A stretch of 42,973 nucleotides of DNA, from positions 1 through 42,973 of the forward strand of contig DATBRC010000016.1 of assembly GCA_036560485.1 (NCBI GenBank). Direction: 5' to 3'. The notes beneath the pieces are model-generated. The model saw only the letters and a list, made by a program, of their open reading frames with translations. It was not told where the DNA came from and did not search any database. Below, piece by piece: positions 16,130-24,985 of this stretch. Within the stretch, counting starts at the first letter, position 1, and every line of letters begins with the position of its first letter. Position numbers and translations under genes: made by a program. This DNA comes from DATBRC01 sp036560485 (lineage in GTDB: Bacteria > Pseudomonadota > Gammaproteobacteria > Burkholderiales > Burkholderiaceae_D).

Positions 16130-17926
16130 TTAGGCAGCCATTCTCGCATTGGTCCGGCAACCATCCATCAGGAATGATAAATCCAGCACCAGAACCAACT
16201 CACCTTCTGCAGAACGTGCTGTCCCGGTAATGCCGACAACGGTCATCGCGGTCAGTGGCTTGATCACCATCTCCGCTGTGCCTTCGATTTTTTCAGCCGC
16301 CAGAATATAAGGCTGCTGACATGCGATCACGATGCCGATTCTTTCTGTAGCCGGTTCATAGCCGAGAATCTCACCCAATGAGCGAACAGGTATCGGGCGG
16401 CCCTGGTCACGCATAACGGGTGCGCCACCGACTTCCTGGAATTCGTCCGGCAGTTGCACTACGCGCTGCACGACTGACATTGGCAAGGCCAGCGCGGTAC
16501 CCGCCGTGCGCACCAGCAAAGTCGGCACGATCGAGAGTTCAATCGGAAGGCGAATCGTGAAGCGCGTGCCGATACCGAGTGTCGACATGATGCTGATCGA
16601 GCCGCGATGTTTTTCGACCGCTGTTTTCACAACATCCATGCCGACACCGCGGCCGGAGACGCTGGATGCCACCTCTTTTGTCGAAAAGCCCGGCAAGAAT
16701 ATCAGTTGAAATGCTTCCTCGTCGGTTTGCGCCGCATTATCGTGGATGAGCCCTTTGTTTAACGCTTTCTGGCGCAGTTCCTGCGCATTCAATCCTTTGC
16801 CGTCGTCGGAGATTTCAATCATCACGCTATTGGCTTCTTGCCACGCTTTCAGCGAAATGATCGACCTCACCGGCTTGCCGGCCGCTTTGCGGACGTCCGC
16901 ATTTTCGATTCCGTGATCAAGTGAATTGCGCAACATATGCACCAGCGGATCGTACAGGCTATCGACTACGACACGGTCGACTTCAGTCTCTGCACCTTCG
17001 ATAGCCAGCTCAACTTCCTTGCCGAGATCCTTGGCAAGTTCACGAACCAGCCGCGGGAATTTTTGAAACAGCCGTCCAACCGGCTGCATGCGCGTCGACA
17101 GCGTTGCGCGTTGCAGCTCGGTCGAATAGCGTGAAGCGCGGCTCAGGGTTTCAGCCAGTGTAGTCATCAATCCGGCTGCTGCGCCTTCGAACTTGAATTG
17201 CAACAGTTTTTCCAGTAGTACGCTGGCTTGGTTGGCAGCTTGAACCGATTCGCCAGCTACTTCCAACAGTGCATCCAATTTGGATGAATCAATCCGGATA
17301 CTGTCTTCTTTGACGGGCGCAAGATTTTGTTTATTGCCTTGTTCAGCAGCCGCCGGTTTGGCAGATGCGAGCGCTGCAGGCGCAGCTTGTGGTGTGATGA
17401 CTGCTGCTATTGTTCCTTCCGGTACGACGGCTTTGTAGAGGGCATACCAATCTATGCCGTCATCTGATGCGTGTTCTGGTTGCGATGGTGCAGGCGCATC
17501 AATGGCAGCAGGTGCTGCAGCCGGCTTTGCCGCTGCCATTGTCTTGCCTTCGATGGCGATCGTCAGGATATCTTCAAGATCTGCAGACATTGCCGACAGA
17601 TGTTCAGCAGCGGTGCCATTCGCCAATGCGGTGAGCTGGTCGGCGACAAATCCGCTTGCCTGCAACGCCGCCTCAATTGCGGTCGGTGTGACGGGTGCTT
17701 TGCCGGTTCTTAATGCATCGAACAAATTTTCAGTGAGATGGCATGCCGACACCATCGCCGGCAGGTTCATGAAACCGGCGCCGCCTTTGATTGTGTGGAA
17801 CGAGCGAAACAGCGCATTCAGTGTCTCTGAATCGTCGGGGTGCTTTTCCAGCCTAAGCAGGTGCTCTTCCACATTCGTCGCAAGGTCTAATGCCTCGACG
17901 ACGAATTCCTTGAGCATGTCGTCCAT
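16130..17926 (-). CDS. cheA: CheA-type chemotaxis histidine kinase lacking a P2 domain
   Basis: Sensor kinase of a chemosensory array; it autophosphorylates and passes phosphate to CheY-like regulators. The 598-aa protein has an Hpt domain (about 1-105) with the phospho-His44 in FHTIKGGAGF. An Ala/Pro-rich linker (about 130-205) follows, then a dimerisation helix pair, the HATPase domain (LRNSLDHGIE, DDGKGL, GRGVGMDVVK) and a C-terminal CheW-like domain. The linker is low complexity, and no P2 regulator-docking domain is recognisable. The ATG overlaps the cheZ stop by one base. No receptor, cheW, cheY, cheR or cheB is beside it. Confidence 0.88.
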   Translation of the reverse strand: MDDMLKEFVVEALDLATNVEEHLLRLEKHPDDSETLNALFRSFHTIKGGAGFMNLPAMVSACHLTENLFDALRTGKAPVTPTAIEAALQASGFVADQLTALANGTAAEHLSAMSADLEDILTIAIEGKTMAAAKPAAAPAAIDAPAPSQPEHASDDGIDWYALYKAVVPEGTIAAVITPQAAPAALASAKPAAAEQGNKQNLAPVKEDSIRIDSSKLDALLEVAGESVQAANQASVLLEKLLQFKFEGAAAGLMTTLAETLSRASRYSTELQRATLSTRMQPVGRLFQKFPRLVRELAKDLGKEVELAIEGAETEVDRVVVDSLYDPLVHMLRNSLDHGIENADVRKAAGKPVRSIISLKAWQEANSVMIEISDDGKGLNAQELRQKALNKGLIHDNAAQTDEEAFQLIFLPGFSTKEVASSVSGRGVGMDVVKTAVEKHRGSISIMSTLGIGTRFTIRLPIELSIVPTLLVRTAGTALALPMSVVQRVVQLPDEFQEVGGAPVMRDQGRPIPVRSLGEILGYEPATERIGIVIACQQPYILAAEKIEGTAEMVIKPLTAMTVVGITGTARSAEGELVLVLDLSFLMDGCRTNARMAA

Positions 17927-18708
17927 TAGAAACCAAGACCTTCCAATAAGCTGTCAACATCATCTTGCACCAAGGCTGAAGCAGTTGGACCCTGCATCAA
18001 TTCTTGCGGTTTTTCCTTGATCAATTCCGGCGGCGCATTGTCACGCAGGATTTGCGCCAATTCGCTTTCCACTTTTTGGGTGATCCCCACAATCTTCTTG
18101 ATTAGTTGGCCGGTGATGTCCTGGAAATCCTGCGCCATCATGATCGCGAGCAGTCTTGCTTTTTCAGTTTCGGTGCTTTCGATCACGGTGTTGGAGAATT
18201 GTTTGGAATCGGCAGCCAGCCTTTTGAAATCTTCCAGACTCATGTCGCCCTCAAACAATTGGGTCCAGCGGCTATCCATATCCTTTGCGTTCTTTGCCAA
18301 TGTATCTTGTGCCGGCATGCCTTCATCGATGGTATTCAAGACTTTGTTGGCGGCTTGTTCAGTCAGCGTCGCGATGTATTCGAGGCGGTCTTGCGCATCG
18401 GTGATTTGGGTGGCTGCATCGGACAGCGCGCGATCATAACCAAGCTCGCGCAGTGAATCATGCATCAAGCGGACAATGCCGCCAAGACGGTCGAAGATCG
18501 GCTTGTTGTGGTTGTCCTGGACGGTTTCGGAAGCGACGGCAGGAGCGCTATCAGATGTCGCAGAATCGTTATAGATTTGATCATCCGCCGTATTTGCAGC
18601 TGCCTCACCGGGCCCTGAATCATTGGAGGAAGTTGATGCCATCATTGTCACTGTTTCTGAGCGTTGGGCGGATACTTGCTCAAACAGCGCGTCAAAATCT
18701 TCAGTCAT
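17926..18708 (-). CDS. cheZ: CheZ-type CheY-P phosphatase
   Basis: Dephosphorylates CheY-P to end chemotactic signals. The 260-aa protein is mostly helical. The active-site stretch MAQDFQDITGQ carries the acidic residue (Asp197) and catalytic Gln201. The last residues (DDVDSLLEGLGF) match the CheY-binding tail. Residues about 15-68 are a disordered Ser/Ala/Asp-rich insertion, longer than in E. coli CheZ. GGAG lies 11 bases before the ATG. It is the first gene of a two-gene unit with cheA; the 229 bases upstream show no clear motility promoter. Confidence 0.88.
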   Translation of the reverse strand: MTEDFDALFEQVSAQRSETVTMMASTSSNDSGPGEAAANTADDQIYNDSATSDSAPAVASETVQDNHNKPIFDRLGGIVRLMHDSLRELGYDRALSDAATQITDAQDRLEYIATLTEQAANKVLNTIDEGMPAQDTLAKNAKDMDSRWTQLFEGDMSLEDFKRLAADSKQFSNTVIESTETEKARLLAIMMAQDFQDITGQLIKKIVGITQKVESELAQILRDNAPPELIKEKPQELMQGPTASALVQDDVDSLLEGLGF

Positions 18709-18937
18709 AGCCAGTGCATCTCCAAAATGATGGTAATAACTCTCGTTAGATCGTTACCCGATTTTTTTCGGTACAGTCACGAAGTTGTTATTTTATAAAA
18801 TAAACTTTGTTTGGCTTCCATATGAATATGGATATTGTTTTTCTGCTCAGGTTAGCTCAGATTTGAGTCTAAGGAGCCTCAACTAATAATACCTAAGAAA
18901 TTCAATTTTCGGTCAGATTTTCAGCGTTTTCAACCTC

Positions 18938-19813
18938 TTACATTTGATCTGAATGGATCAGTGAGACCGATTTTGCAACCGTTTCAAATAAACGATGGCC
19001 CGGTGTCGCGAATGCATCGCAAATAGTCAGGTGATTGGCTTCAGGAAGCGCAAGATCGCCGAGGTGGTTAGCCTTCCAGGTTTGCCCGATCAAAGCATTC
19101 TGGCGCTTGAATTCATCCGATTCCAAACCGCCAACTGCCGTCATGAAGGGCGTTGCGCTGGATTGCGACATCAGGGCTGGCGATAATTTGTCGATACGAT
19201 CAGGCGTCAGTTTCAAGTCAACGTTGACAAATTCTGCATGCTGCACCGGTTCTAAGTCATACAGGCCGGACATCAGGAAGGCTGCCTTGATCAGGTTGGC
19301 AGGTAAATCAGGAGCATAAACCGGCCATACTGCCGCCATCAGCATCGCGGTTAGATGCGCGCCGGCGGAGTGTCCGGCAACTACAATGCGACGCGGATCA
19401 TATTGGTATTTGTGTGCGCTGCGATACAACCACGCAAGTGCGCGTACCTGCTGCATGACGATCTCGTCAATCGACGTGTGCGGCGCCAATGTGTAATTGG
19501 TCAACGCGACGTTGATACCGGCGCGCGTATAGGGAGGAGCAATGAAAGAAAAATCCGATTTGTCGAGCGAACGCCACCAGCCGCCGTGGATGAATACCAG
19601 TAGCGGCCCATCCCGACGTGTCGTTGGAAAAAAATCAATGCGCTCGCCATCAGTCTCACCATATGCCAAATCGAACAAACCAAGGTTAGTGCGACGCACT
19701 CGCGCTGATTCCTGCATCCAGCGTGTGAAAATATAAGGATGATCGTGGATCATTGCACGCGCGTTGTACTGCTGGCTGTAATAATCGGCGAGAGGATGCG
19801 GCATCGTAGTCAT
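18938..19813 (-). CDS. Alpha/beta hydrolase (esterase/formamidase-like)
   Basis: A 291-aa soluble alpha/beta hydrolase. The oxyanion motif HGGWW (76-80), the nucleophile elbow GHSAGAH with Ser149, and a C-terminal His261 (NHLTICD) form the catalytic set; the acid is probably Glu231 or Asp233. HGGWW with GHSAGAH is typical of esterases and kynurenine-formamidase-like enzymes. The substrate cannot be told, and no tryptophan catabolic genes flank it. It stands alone between cheZ and the cobalamin riboswitch region. An alternative ATG lies at 19804. Confidence 0.8.
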   Translation of the reverse strand: MTTMPHPLADYYSQQYNARAMIHDHPYIFTRWMQESARVRRTNLGLFDLAYGETDGERIDFFPTTRRDGPLLVFIHGGWWRSLDKSDFSFIAPPYTRAGINVALTNYTLAPHTSIDEIVMQQVRALAWLYRSAHKYQYDPRRIVVAGHSAGAHLTAMLMAAVWPVYAPDLPANLIKAAFLMSGLYDLEPVQHAEFVNVDLKLTPDRIDKLSPALMSQSSATPFMTAVGGLESDEFKRQNALIGQTWKANHLGDLALPEANHLTICDAFATPGHRLFETVAKSVSLIHSDQM

Positions 19814-19973
19814 GGGAATTCAATCTGAGAATGTGAAAGCACGATGCTCTTAGTGTAGTTGCTTTAACGCATGTCGAAAAGTAGAGCGCACTAAGTGTGT
19901 TGTTTGTTGTCGATGGCTGGATTGTTATGGTGGCCGCAGCAGAGAAATCCAGTATGTATCCGAAGTCTTTATT

Positions 19974-19986
19974 CTATTCGGAATAG
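19974..19986. promoter_or_regulatory. Short perfect palindrome upstream of the btuB promoter
   Basis: CTATTC-G-GAATAG is a 13-base palindrome that ends 21 bases before the putative btuB -35 box. It could be an operator for an unknown regulator; chance is also possible. Confidence 0.25.
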
Positions 19987-20007
19987 GGGCTTTCAAATCT
20001 TTGCAAA

Positions 20008-20037
20008 TTGACTCCATATATCAAAACCGACTAAACT
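20008..20037 (+). promoter_or_regulatory. Probable promoter of the btuB/cob operon
   Basis: TTGACT (20008-20013) and TAAACT (20032-20037) are 18 bases apart. Together they would start the transcript just before the riboswitch aptamer, as expected. Confidence 0.45.
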
Positions 20038-20040
20038 TGT

Positions 20041-20296
20041 CAGGTTTTGGTGCACGCGTGCCTTTCCTGGCACGCAGTTAAACGGGAAACACGAGGCGCG
20101 ATTTCAGCTTTACGGAATCAATACGCTAGCGTGTGCTGCCCCCGCAACGGTAAGCAAGCGTATGGCACTTTGCCATACTGGCTATGTCTCAATACCACTG
20201 TGTAAAAGCGATTGAAGGTTCAAAAAACGGCAATCGCTTCATTCATGGGAAGGTGACGTAGTTTGACTTGTGAGCCCGGATACCGGCCAAGACAGG
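20041..20296 (+). ncRNA. Cobalamin riboswitch aptamer
   Basis: The conserved core is readable in order: GTTAAACGGGAAAC (20077-20090), TGCTGCCCCCGCAACGGTAA (20134-20153), CCACTGTG near 20194, GGGAAGGTGACG near 20247, and the B12-box-like end TGAGCCCGGATACCGGCC (20271-20288). The closing P1 helix pairs GTTTTGG (20044-20050) with CCAAGAC (20287-20293). Binding of adenosylcobalamin is expected to repress the downstream btuB and cob genes. Confidence 0.93.
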
Positions 20297-20297
20297 T

Positions 20298-20361
20298 GGG
20301 AGCGACGGAACGGGATGGTTTTCGTCCAATGCAATTCTCCGGATTTGCATCCGTGCGCTCC
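20298..20361 (+). promoter_or_regulatory. Expression platform hairpins after the riboswitch
   Basis: GGAGCG-A-CGGA (299-309 of the 20.3 kb block) pairs with TCCG-TG-CGCTCC (20350-20361), with a nested TGCAA/TTGCA stem inside. Alternative pairing GGATG (20313-20317) with CATCC (20348-20352) is also possible. No U-tract follows, so control of translation looks more likely than transcription termination. Confidence 0.5.
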
Positions 20362-20416
20362 TGATTAGTCTCGCTTGCGGGGAAGCTCGCGGGATGCTCC
20401 TTCTGGGTCTCATATC

Positions 20417-22345
20417 ATGTTGATTGTCCATTCAAACCTATTGTGTGCCACTGTGCGCACGTTGTCTGCCATTGCTTTTTTTTCTGTTGCGTGTGATGTT
20501 TCGGCGCAAACTTCTTCTACCGATACGATGCTGCCACCAGTCGTGGTAACCGCTTCACGTATTGAACAACCGCAAATCGATGCGCTGCCGCATACGACGG
20601 TGATTACTGCGGAAGATATCCGCAACAATCCTGTAACTGATTTACCATCGCTATTGCGGCGTGAAGCTGGCGTGCAATTAACGCAGACCGGTGGTCCCGG
20701 ACAATTGACGTCGCTCTTCATGCGTGGAGCGCCACCCAGTGAAGCATTGATTCTGGTCGATGGCGTACCGGTGCGCAGGCAGGGTTTTTCACCGCTACCG
20801 GCACTTGAGCATATCTTGCCGGAACAAATCGACCATATCGAAATCGTGCGTGGCAATGTGTCGGCAATTTACGGTACCAGTGCGATAGGTGGCGTAATCC
20901 AGATTTTTACTAAACAAGGGTCAGGTCCGGCAGCATTTAATCTTTCTACTGAAATCGGATCGCGCGGAACGGCACAATTGACGGGCGGTGTATCCGGAAA
21001 AACCGGTGATACACGTTATGCGTTGTCGATGACTCGTTATAAAACGGATGGCATATCAGCGAATAATACGACGCAATATCCGACTGAAAATCCTGACAAG
21101 AACGGTGACCGCAATACCAGTGTGTCTGCCAACTTGTCGCAGGAATGGGATAGAGGGCACGAAATTGGACTGCGCGCATATGACAATGATGGGAAGAATA
21201 GCTACGATGGTGGTGGTTTTGGCGCGCCGACGGATGCTAATTACGCGCACTCTAAACAACAATCACTCGCGGCTTTTTCCAAGGATCGTTTTACATCAAA
21301 TTGGATGTCGACCGTGACGTTGTCGCAAACAGCAACGCGCAATGAAAATGTTAATGTGTCCTCTTCACCTTATACTATCCGTGACAATGGCGATGCAACT
21401 TTGCTGCAATGGGCGAATGAAATTAATTTATTAACCAATTGGATTTTGAATGCCGGTGCCGATCTGGGGCGAGAAAAACTGGATGCGTTTTCCAATTTCG
21501 CTGGCTTTGTGACCGAAAATACCTACAGCCGTTCGACATCCAGCGTGTACTCTGGGCTGAACGGAAAGTTTGACTCGCATCAATTGCAGTTAAATGTTCG
21601 TTATGACCAAGTTGGTGGTGCCGGATCTGATGTGACGGGCTTCCTCGGATATGGTTATCTGATAACGGACAATATCAAATTGATTGCGAATGCATCGACT
21701 GCATTCTTAGCCCCTAACTTGGCACAACTGTATGACGGAATTAGTAAAAATCCGAATCTGCAATCGGAAAAATCAAAATCGTTAGAGCTGGGTACGCAAT
21801 ATACGGCAGGAAAAACGATTCTACGGGCCACCGCTTTTAGGACTCTGACCAAGAATCAATTTGGAATTGACCCTAACGAATGTTTTAGCGGCGCACATCC
21901 AGCCAGCTGTCCGACATTCAATATCGCGAAATCAAGTAATAAGGGTTTGGAGCTAAGCGCCACAGGCAAGATTGCGGATATCGATAGTCGCCTTGCTCTC
22001 ACATTTCAACAACCAAGAGATGAAACATCGAGGGATATCCTGATTCGCCGCGCTCATACTTTAGCTTCTTTGTCTCTGGCAAAATCATTGGGTGCTTGGA
22101 AGGTCGGCTCGGATTTCCAATACGCTAGTAGTCGCCCCGATGTTGATTTTACTGCACCAAGTACTTCAAATAAACGAGAGTTAAGTCCTTATTGGCTGGC
22201 CAACTTCAATACCCGCTATCAGATTAATAAAACGTTATCAGCATATGGACGCATCGAAAATGCATTCAATCGTGATTACCAAACGGCTTACGGATATAAC
22301 CAACCGCCACGCGGCGTATTTGTTGGTTTGAACTGGCAGCAATAA
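20417..22345 (+). CDS. btuB: TonB-dependent outer-membrane corrinoid receptor
   Basis: Outer-membrane transporter of 642 aa that brings cobalamin into the periplasm using TonB energy. A signal peptide (about 1-31) ends at VSAQ. A TonB-box-like stretch (TMLPPVVVTAS) and the plug domain follow (DLPSLLRREAGVQL, ALILVDGVPV, IEIVRGNVSAIYGTSAIGGVIQIFT), then a long beta-barrel. It sits directly after a cobalamin riboswitch, which supports the substrate. The ATG at 20417 begins the signal peptide; an in-frame TTG at 20375 would lie in the leader. The shine-dalgarno is poor, consistent with structured translational control. Confidence 0.93.
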   Translation: MLIVHSNLLCATVRTLSAIAFFSVACDVSAQTSSTDTMLPPVVVTASRIEQPQIDALPHTTVITAEDIRNNPVTDLPSLLRREAGVQLTQTGGPGQLTSLFMRGAPPSEALILVDGVPVRRQGFSPLPALEHILPEQIDHIEIVRGNVSAIYGTSAIGGVIQIFTKQGSGPAAFNLSTEIGSRGTAQLTGGVSGKTGDTRYALSMTRYKTDGISANNTTQYPTENPDKNGDRNTSVSANLSQEWDRGHEIGLRAYDNDGKNSYDGGGFGAPTDANYAHSKQQSLAAFSKDRFTSNWMSTVTLSQTATRNENVNVSSSPYTIRDNGDATLLQWANEINLLTNWILNAGADLGREKLDAFSNFAGFVTENTYSRSTSSVYSGLNGKFDSHQLQLNVRYDQVGGAGSDVTGFLGYGYLITDNIKLIANASTAFLAPNLAQLYDGISKNPNLQSEKSKSLELGTQYTAGKTILRATAFRTLTKNQFGIDPNECFSGAHPASCPTFNIAKSSNKGLELSATGKIADIDSRLALTFQQPRDETSRDILIRRAHTLASLSLAKSLGAWKVGSDFQYASSRPDVDFTAPSTSNKRELSPYWLANFNTRYQINKTLSAYGRIENAFNRDYQTAYGYNQPPRGVFVGLNWQQ

Positions 22346-22525
22346 TAATTGATACGCAAAAATCCATGACGCCATCGCATCGCGCCCCCACCATTCTGGC
22401 TTGGCTTGCAGGGAGGGGCTCGATCGCGCTTTCGACGTCGATGTTGTGCGGTAATAGTGGCTGTTTCATCCTGCTTATGCAGTCTGATAACATTTCATCA
22501 TGAATGCTTAACCACAAGGATAAGC

Positions 22526-23572
22526 ATGGCCGATCACTCTCCCGTTTTTGCTGCATCTGTTTCGGTTAACAGGCATCGTAGTGCCGTCATCCTGATCACG
22601 TTGGGGTTGCTGGCCATCGCCGTCATCCTGCTTGCCTGCTTGGTCGGTTCCGTCTCCGTTTCAATATCTGATCTGGCTGGCGCATTGATGGATTTACTGC
22701 GCGGCGCACCATCCACCTTGGCATCCACTTTGCTCGAATTGCGTCTTGGTCGCGCATTGTCGGCCTTTGTGACCGGCAGTGCGCTGGCGCTGGCAGGTGT
22801 GATGATGCAAGCATTGCTGCGCAATCCATTGGCGGATCCTTATGTACTCGGCGTGTCGGGCGGCGCATCGGTCGGCGCACTGACGGCGATGTTGTTCATG
22901 TCTGCCGCCTGGATAGTCGACGCTGCCGCATTTGGCGGGGCAATAGCAGTATCGATGCTGCTGTATCTTTTTGCCAGGCGTGATCTGCGTGAAGGCCTGG
23001 TAGCGGAAGGCGGTGCAGCGTTGCTGTTGTTGACCGGCGTGATCCTGTCATCCGGCTGCATGGCATTTGTGACCTTGATATTATCGATTGCACCGGAAAG
23101 CAATTTGCGCGGCATGGTGTTCTGGATCATTGGAGATCTGTCCGGCACGCAACTACGCTGGTTGCCGTGGCTGGTATTGGCGGGTGCATTGGTGTTTGCA
23201 TTGCGTGTGGCACGGGCAATCAATGTCGTCGCGCTGCATGCTGAAGTCGCTGCCACGCTGGGCATCCGTGTCGGCGCACTTCGGCAGGGTTTGTTTTTTT
23301 GTTCGGGCTTGCTCACTGCCAGCGCGGTCACCAGTGCAGGCAGTATTGGTTTTGTCGGCTTGATTGTGCCGCATGCATGTCGCTTTGTTCTGGGGCCGGA
23401 TCACCGCTTATTGCTACCGGCTGCAACGCTGGTTGGCGGCACCTTTCTGGTATTGGCAGACATATTGGCGCGCACGATCATCGCGCCACAGCAATTGCCG
23501 GTTGGCGTTGTGACCGCGATGATCGGTGTGCCGATGTTCCTGATTCAGCTGCATCATATCCGGCGCAAATAA
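22526..23572 (+). CDS. btuC: Cobalamin ABC transporter permease (FecCD/BtuC family)
   Basis: Inner-membrane channel of the BtuCDF importer; 348 aa with about ten hydrophobic segments. Family motifs include RLGRALSAFVTGSALALAG and LLRNPLADPYVLGVSGGAS (about 100-120). The ATG at 22526 follows AAGGA; the frame is open further upstream without a good start. A 180-base gap separates it from btuB, which holds nothing recognisable. The ATPase starts one base after its stop codon. Confidence 0.92.
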   Translation: MADHSPVFAASVSVNRHRSAVILITLGLLAIAVILLACLVGSVSVSISDLAGALMDLLRGAPSTLASTLLELRLGRALSAFVTGSALALAGVMMQALLRNPLADPYVLGVSGGASVGALTAMLFMSAAWIVDAAAFGGAIAVSMLLYLFARRDLREGLVAEGGAALLLLTGVILSSGCMAFVTLILSIAPESNLRGMVFWIIGDLSGTQLRWLPWLVLAGALVFALRVARAINVVALHAEVAATLGIRVGALRQGLFFCSGLLTASAVTSAGSIGFVGLIVPHACRFVLGPDHRLLLPAATLVGGTFLVLADILARTIIAPQQLPVGVVTAMIGVPMFLIQLHHIRRK

Positions 23573-23573
23573 T

Positions 23574-24356
23574 ATGAACGACATGCTAACCACCAATCAT
23601 CTAAAGCTGCAAATGGGAGAGCGTGTTCTGCTCGATGATTTGAATTGGCAGATTGGAGCAGGCCAATTCTGGTGTGTCATCGGACGCAATGGCGCAGGCA
23701 AAAGCACACTGCTGCGTACACTCGCCGGTTTGCGTGCAATCGATGCAGGTAGTGTGGCGATCAAAGACAAGCCTTTGGCTGACTGGCCCTTGGATGCACT
23801 GGCACGCATGCGTGCCTATCTGCCGCAATCGCGCAGCGATGCATTCGGTTATCGTGTCATCGACGCTGTTCTCACTGCCCGTCATCCTTACCAGGCCGAT
23901 CGTTATTGGGAAAATAGTGATGACCATCAGATCGCATACGCCGCATTGCAAGCAATGGATATTACCGATCTGGCTGAACGCGATCTACGCACTTTGTCGG
24001 GTGGCGAACGACAGCGCGTAGCGATCGCAGCGCTGCTGGCGCAGAACACACCCTTGCTGTTGCTGGATGAGCCGGCCAATGCGCTCGATCTCTCACATCA
24101 GGTCAGCGTCATGAGTTTGCTGGCGCGCTTATGTCTGGATCAAGGAAAAGTTGCAGTGATGGTTGGCCATGACTTGAATCTGGCACATAGCGTGGCGACG
24201 CATGCATTACTGCTGATGGGCGATGGGCAATGGCAGGACGGGACTGTGGATGACGTAATGCAGGCGCCATTGCTGAGTCGTTGCCTCGGCCATCCGATTG
24301 AAACCATACAGCACGGCAAACGAACTCTTTTTATGCCTGTTGAGAAAATATCATGA
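23574..24356 (+). CDS. btuD: Cobalamin ABC transporter ATPase
   Basis: Cytoplasmic ATPase that powers BtuC; 260 aa. It shows Walker A GRNGAGKST (37-45), Q-loop Gln85, signature LSGGE (141-145), Walker B LLLLDE (161-166) and switch His199. It lies one base after btuC and overlaps cobO by four bases (ATGA). A second ATG three codons later could also serve. Siderophore importers of the same superfamily look similar, but the riboswitch and cob genes point to corrinoids. Confidence 0.92.
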   Translation: MNDMLTTNHLKLQMGERVLLDDLNWQIGAGQFWCVIGRNGAGKSTLLRTLAGLRAIDAGSVAIKDKPLADWPLDALARMRAYLPQSRSDAFGYRVIDAVLTARHPYQADRYWENSDDHQIAYAALQAMDITDLAERDLRTLSGGERQRVAIAALLAQNTPLLLLDEPANALDLSHQVSVMSLLARLCLDQGKVAVMVGHDLNLAHSVATHALLLMGDGQWQDGTVDDVMQAPLLSRCLGHPIETIQHGKRTLFMPVEKIS

Positions 24357-24985
24357 GTGAACGCAACAGTAACAATGCAAGCAATGACGGCATCAATGAA
24401 CGGCATCGCGTGCGGATGGAACGCAAGAAAGCGATTATCGATGAAAAAATCAAGCAGGCACAACGCAAGACCGGCGTGATCGTCATCACCACTGGCAACG
24501 GCAAAGGAAAGAGCTCCAGCGGTTTCGGTATGGTGATTCGTGCAATGGGGCATGGCATGAAAGTCGGCATAGTGCAATTCATCAAGGGTGCGATGTCGAC
24601 CGGCGAAGAAAAATTTCTGCGGCGATTTCCGGAGGAAGTCAGCTTCCATGCGATGGGAGAAGGCTATACCTGGGAAACGCAAAACCGCGAGCGCGATATC
24701 GAAAAGGCACAGGCCGCGTGGGAAAAGGGCAAGGCATTTTTATCCGATCAATCGATTGGATTGGTAATGTTTGACGAACTCAATATCGCACTCAAATATC
24801 ATTACCTCGATGTACAGCAAGTGATTGCCGATCTGAAGGCACGGCCGGAAATGCAGCACGTAGTCATCACCGGGCGCGGCGCATTGCCTGAGCTGATCGA
24901 GATTGCCGATACGGTGACGGAGATGCGAGAAGTGAAGCACGCATTTGCTGCAGGCATCGTGGCGCAACCGGGAGTGGAGTGGTGA
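24353..24985 (+). CDS. cobO: Corrinoid adenosyltransferase (CobO/BtuR/CobA type)
   Basis: Transfers the adenosyl group of ATP to the cobalt of corrinoids to form the coenzyme upper ligand. The 210-aa protein has the unusual P-loop TGNGKGKSS (47-55), then VQFIKG and the VMFDELN strand near residue 139. The extra N-terminal 40 residues are charged and helical, as in other members. The start overlaps the btuD stop (ATGA), and the stop overlaps the cobB start, so it is made together with the importer and could act on salvaged corrinoids as they enter. Confidence 0.93.
   Translation: MSERNSNNASNDGINERHRVRMERKKAIIDEKIKQAQRKTGVIVITTGNGKGKSSSGFGMVIRAMGHGMKVGIVQFIKGAMSTGEEKFLRRFPEEVSFHAMGEGYTWETQNRERDIEKAQAAWEKGKAFLSDQSIGLVMFDELNIALKYHYLDVQQVIADLKARPEMQHVVITGRGALPELIEIADTVTEMREVKHAFAAGIVAQPGVEW

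Noticed and set aside
18711..18800. A possible sigma-28 flagellar promoter before cheZ
   Set aside because: TAAA and ACCGAA-like boxes are present on the minus strand, but their spacing is three bases too long for the consensus.
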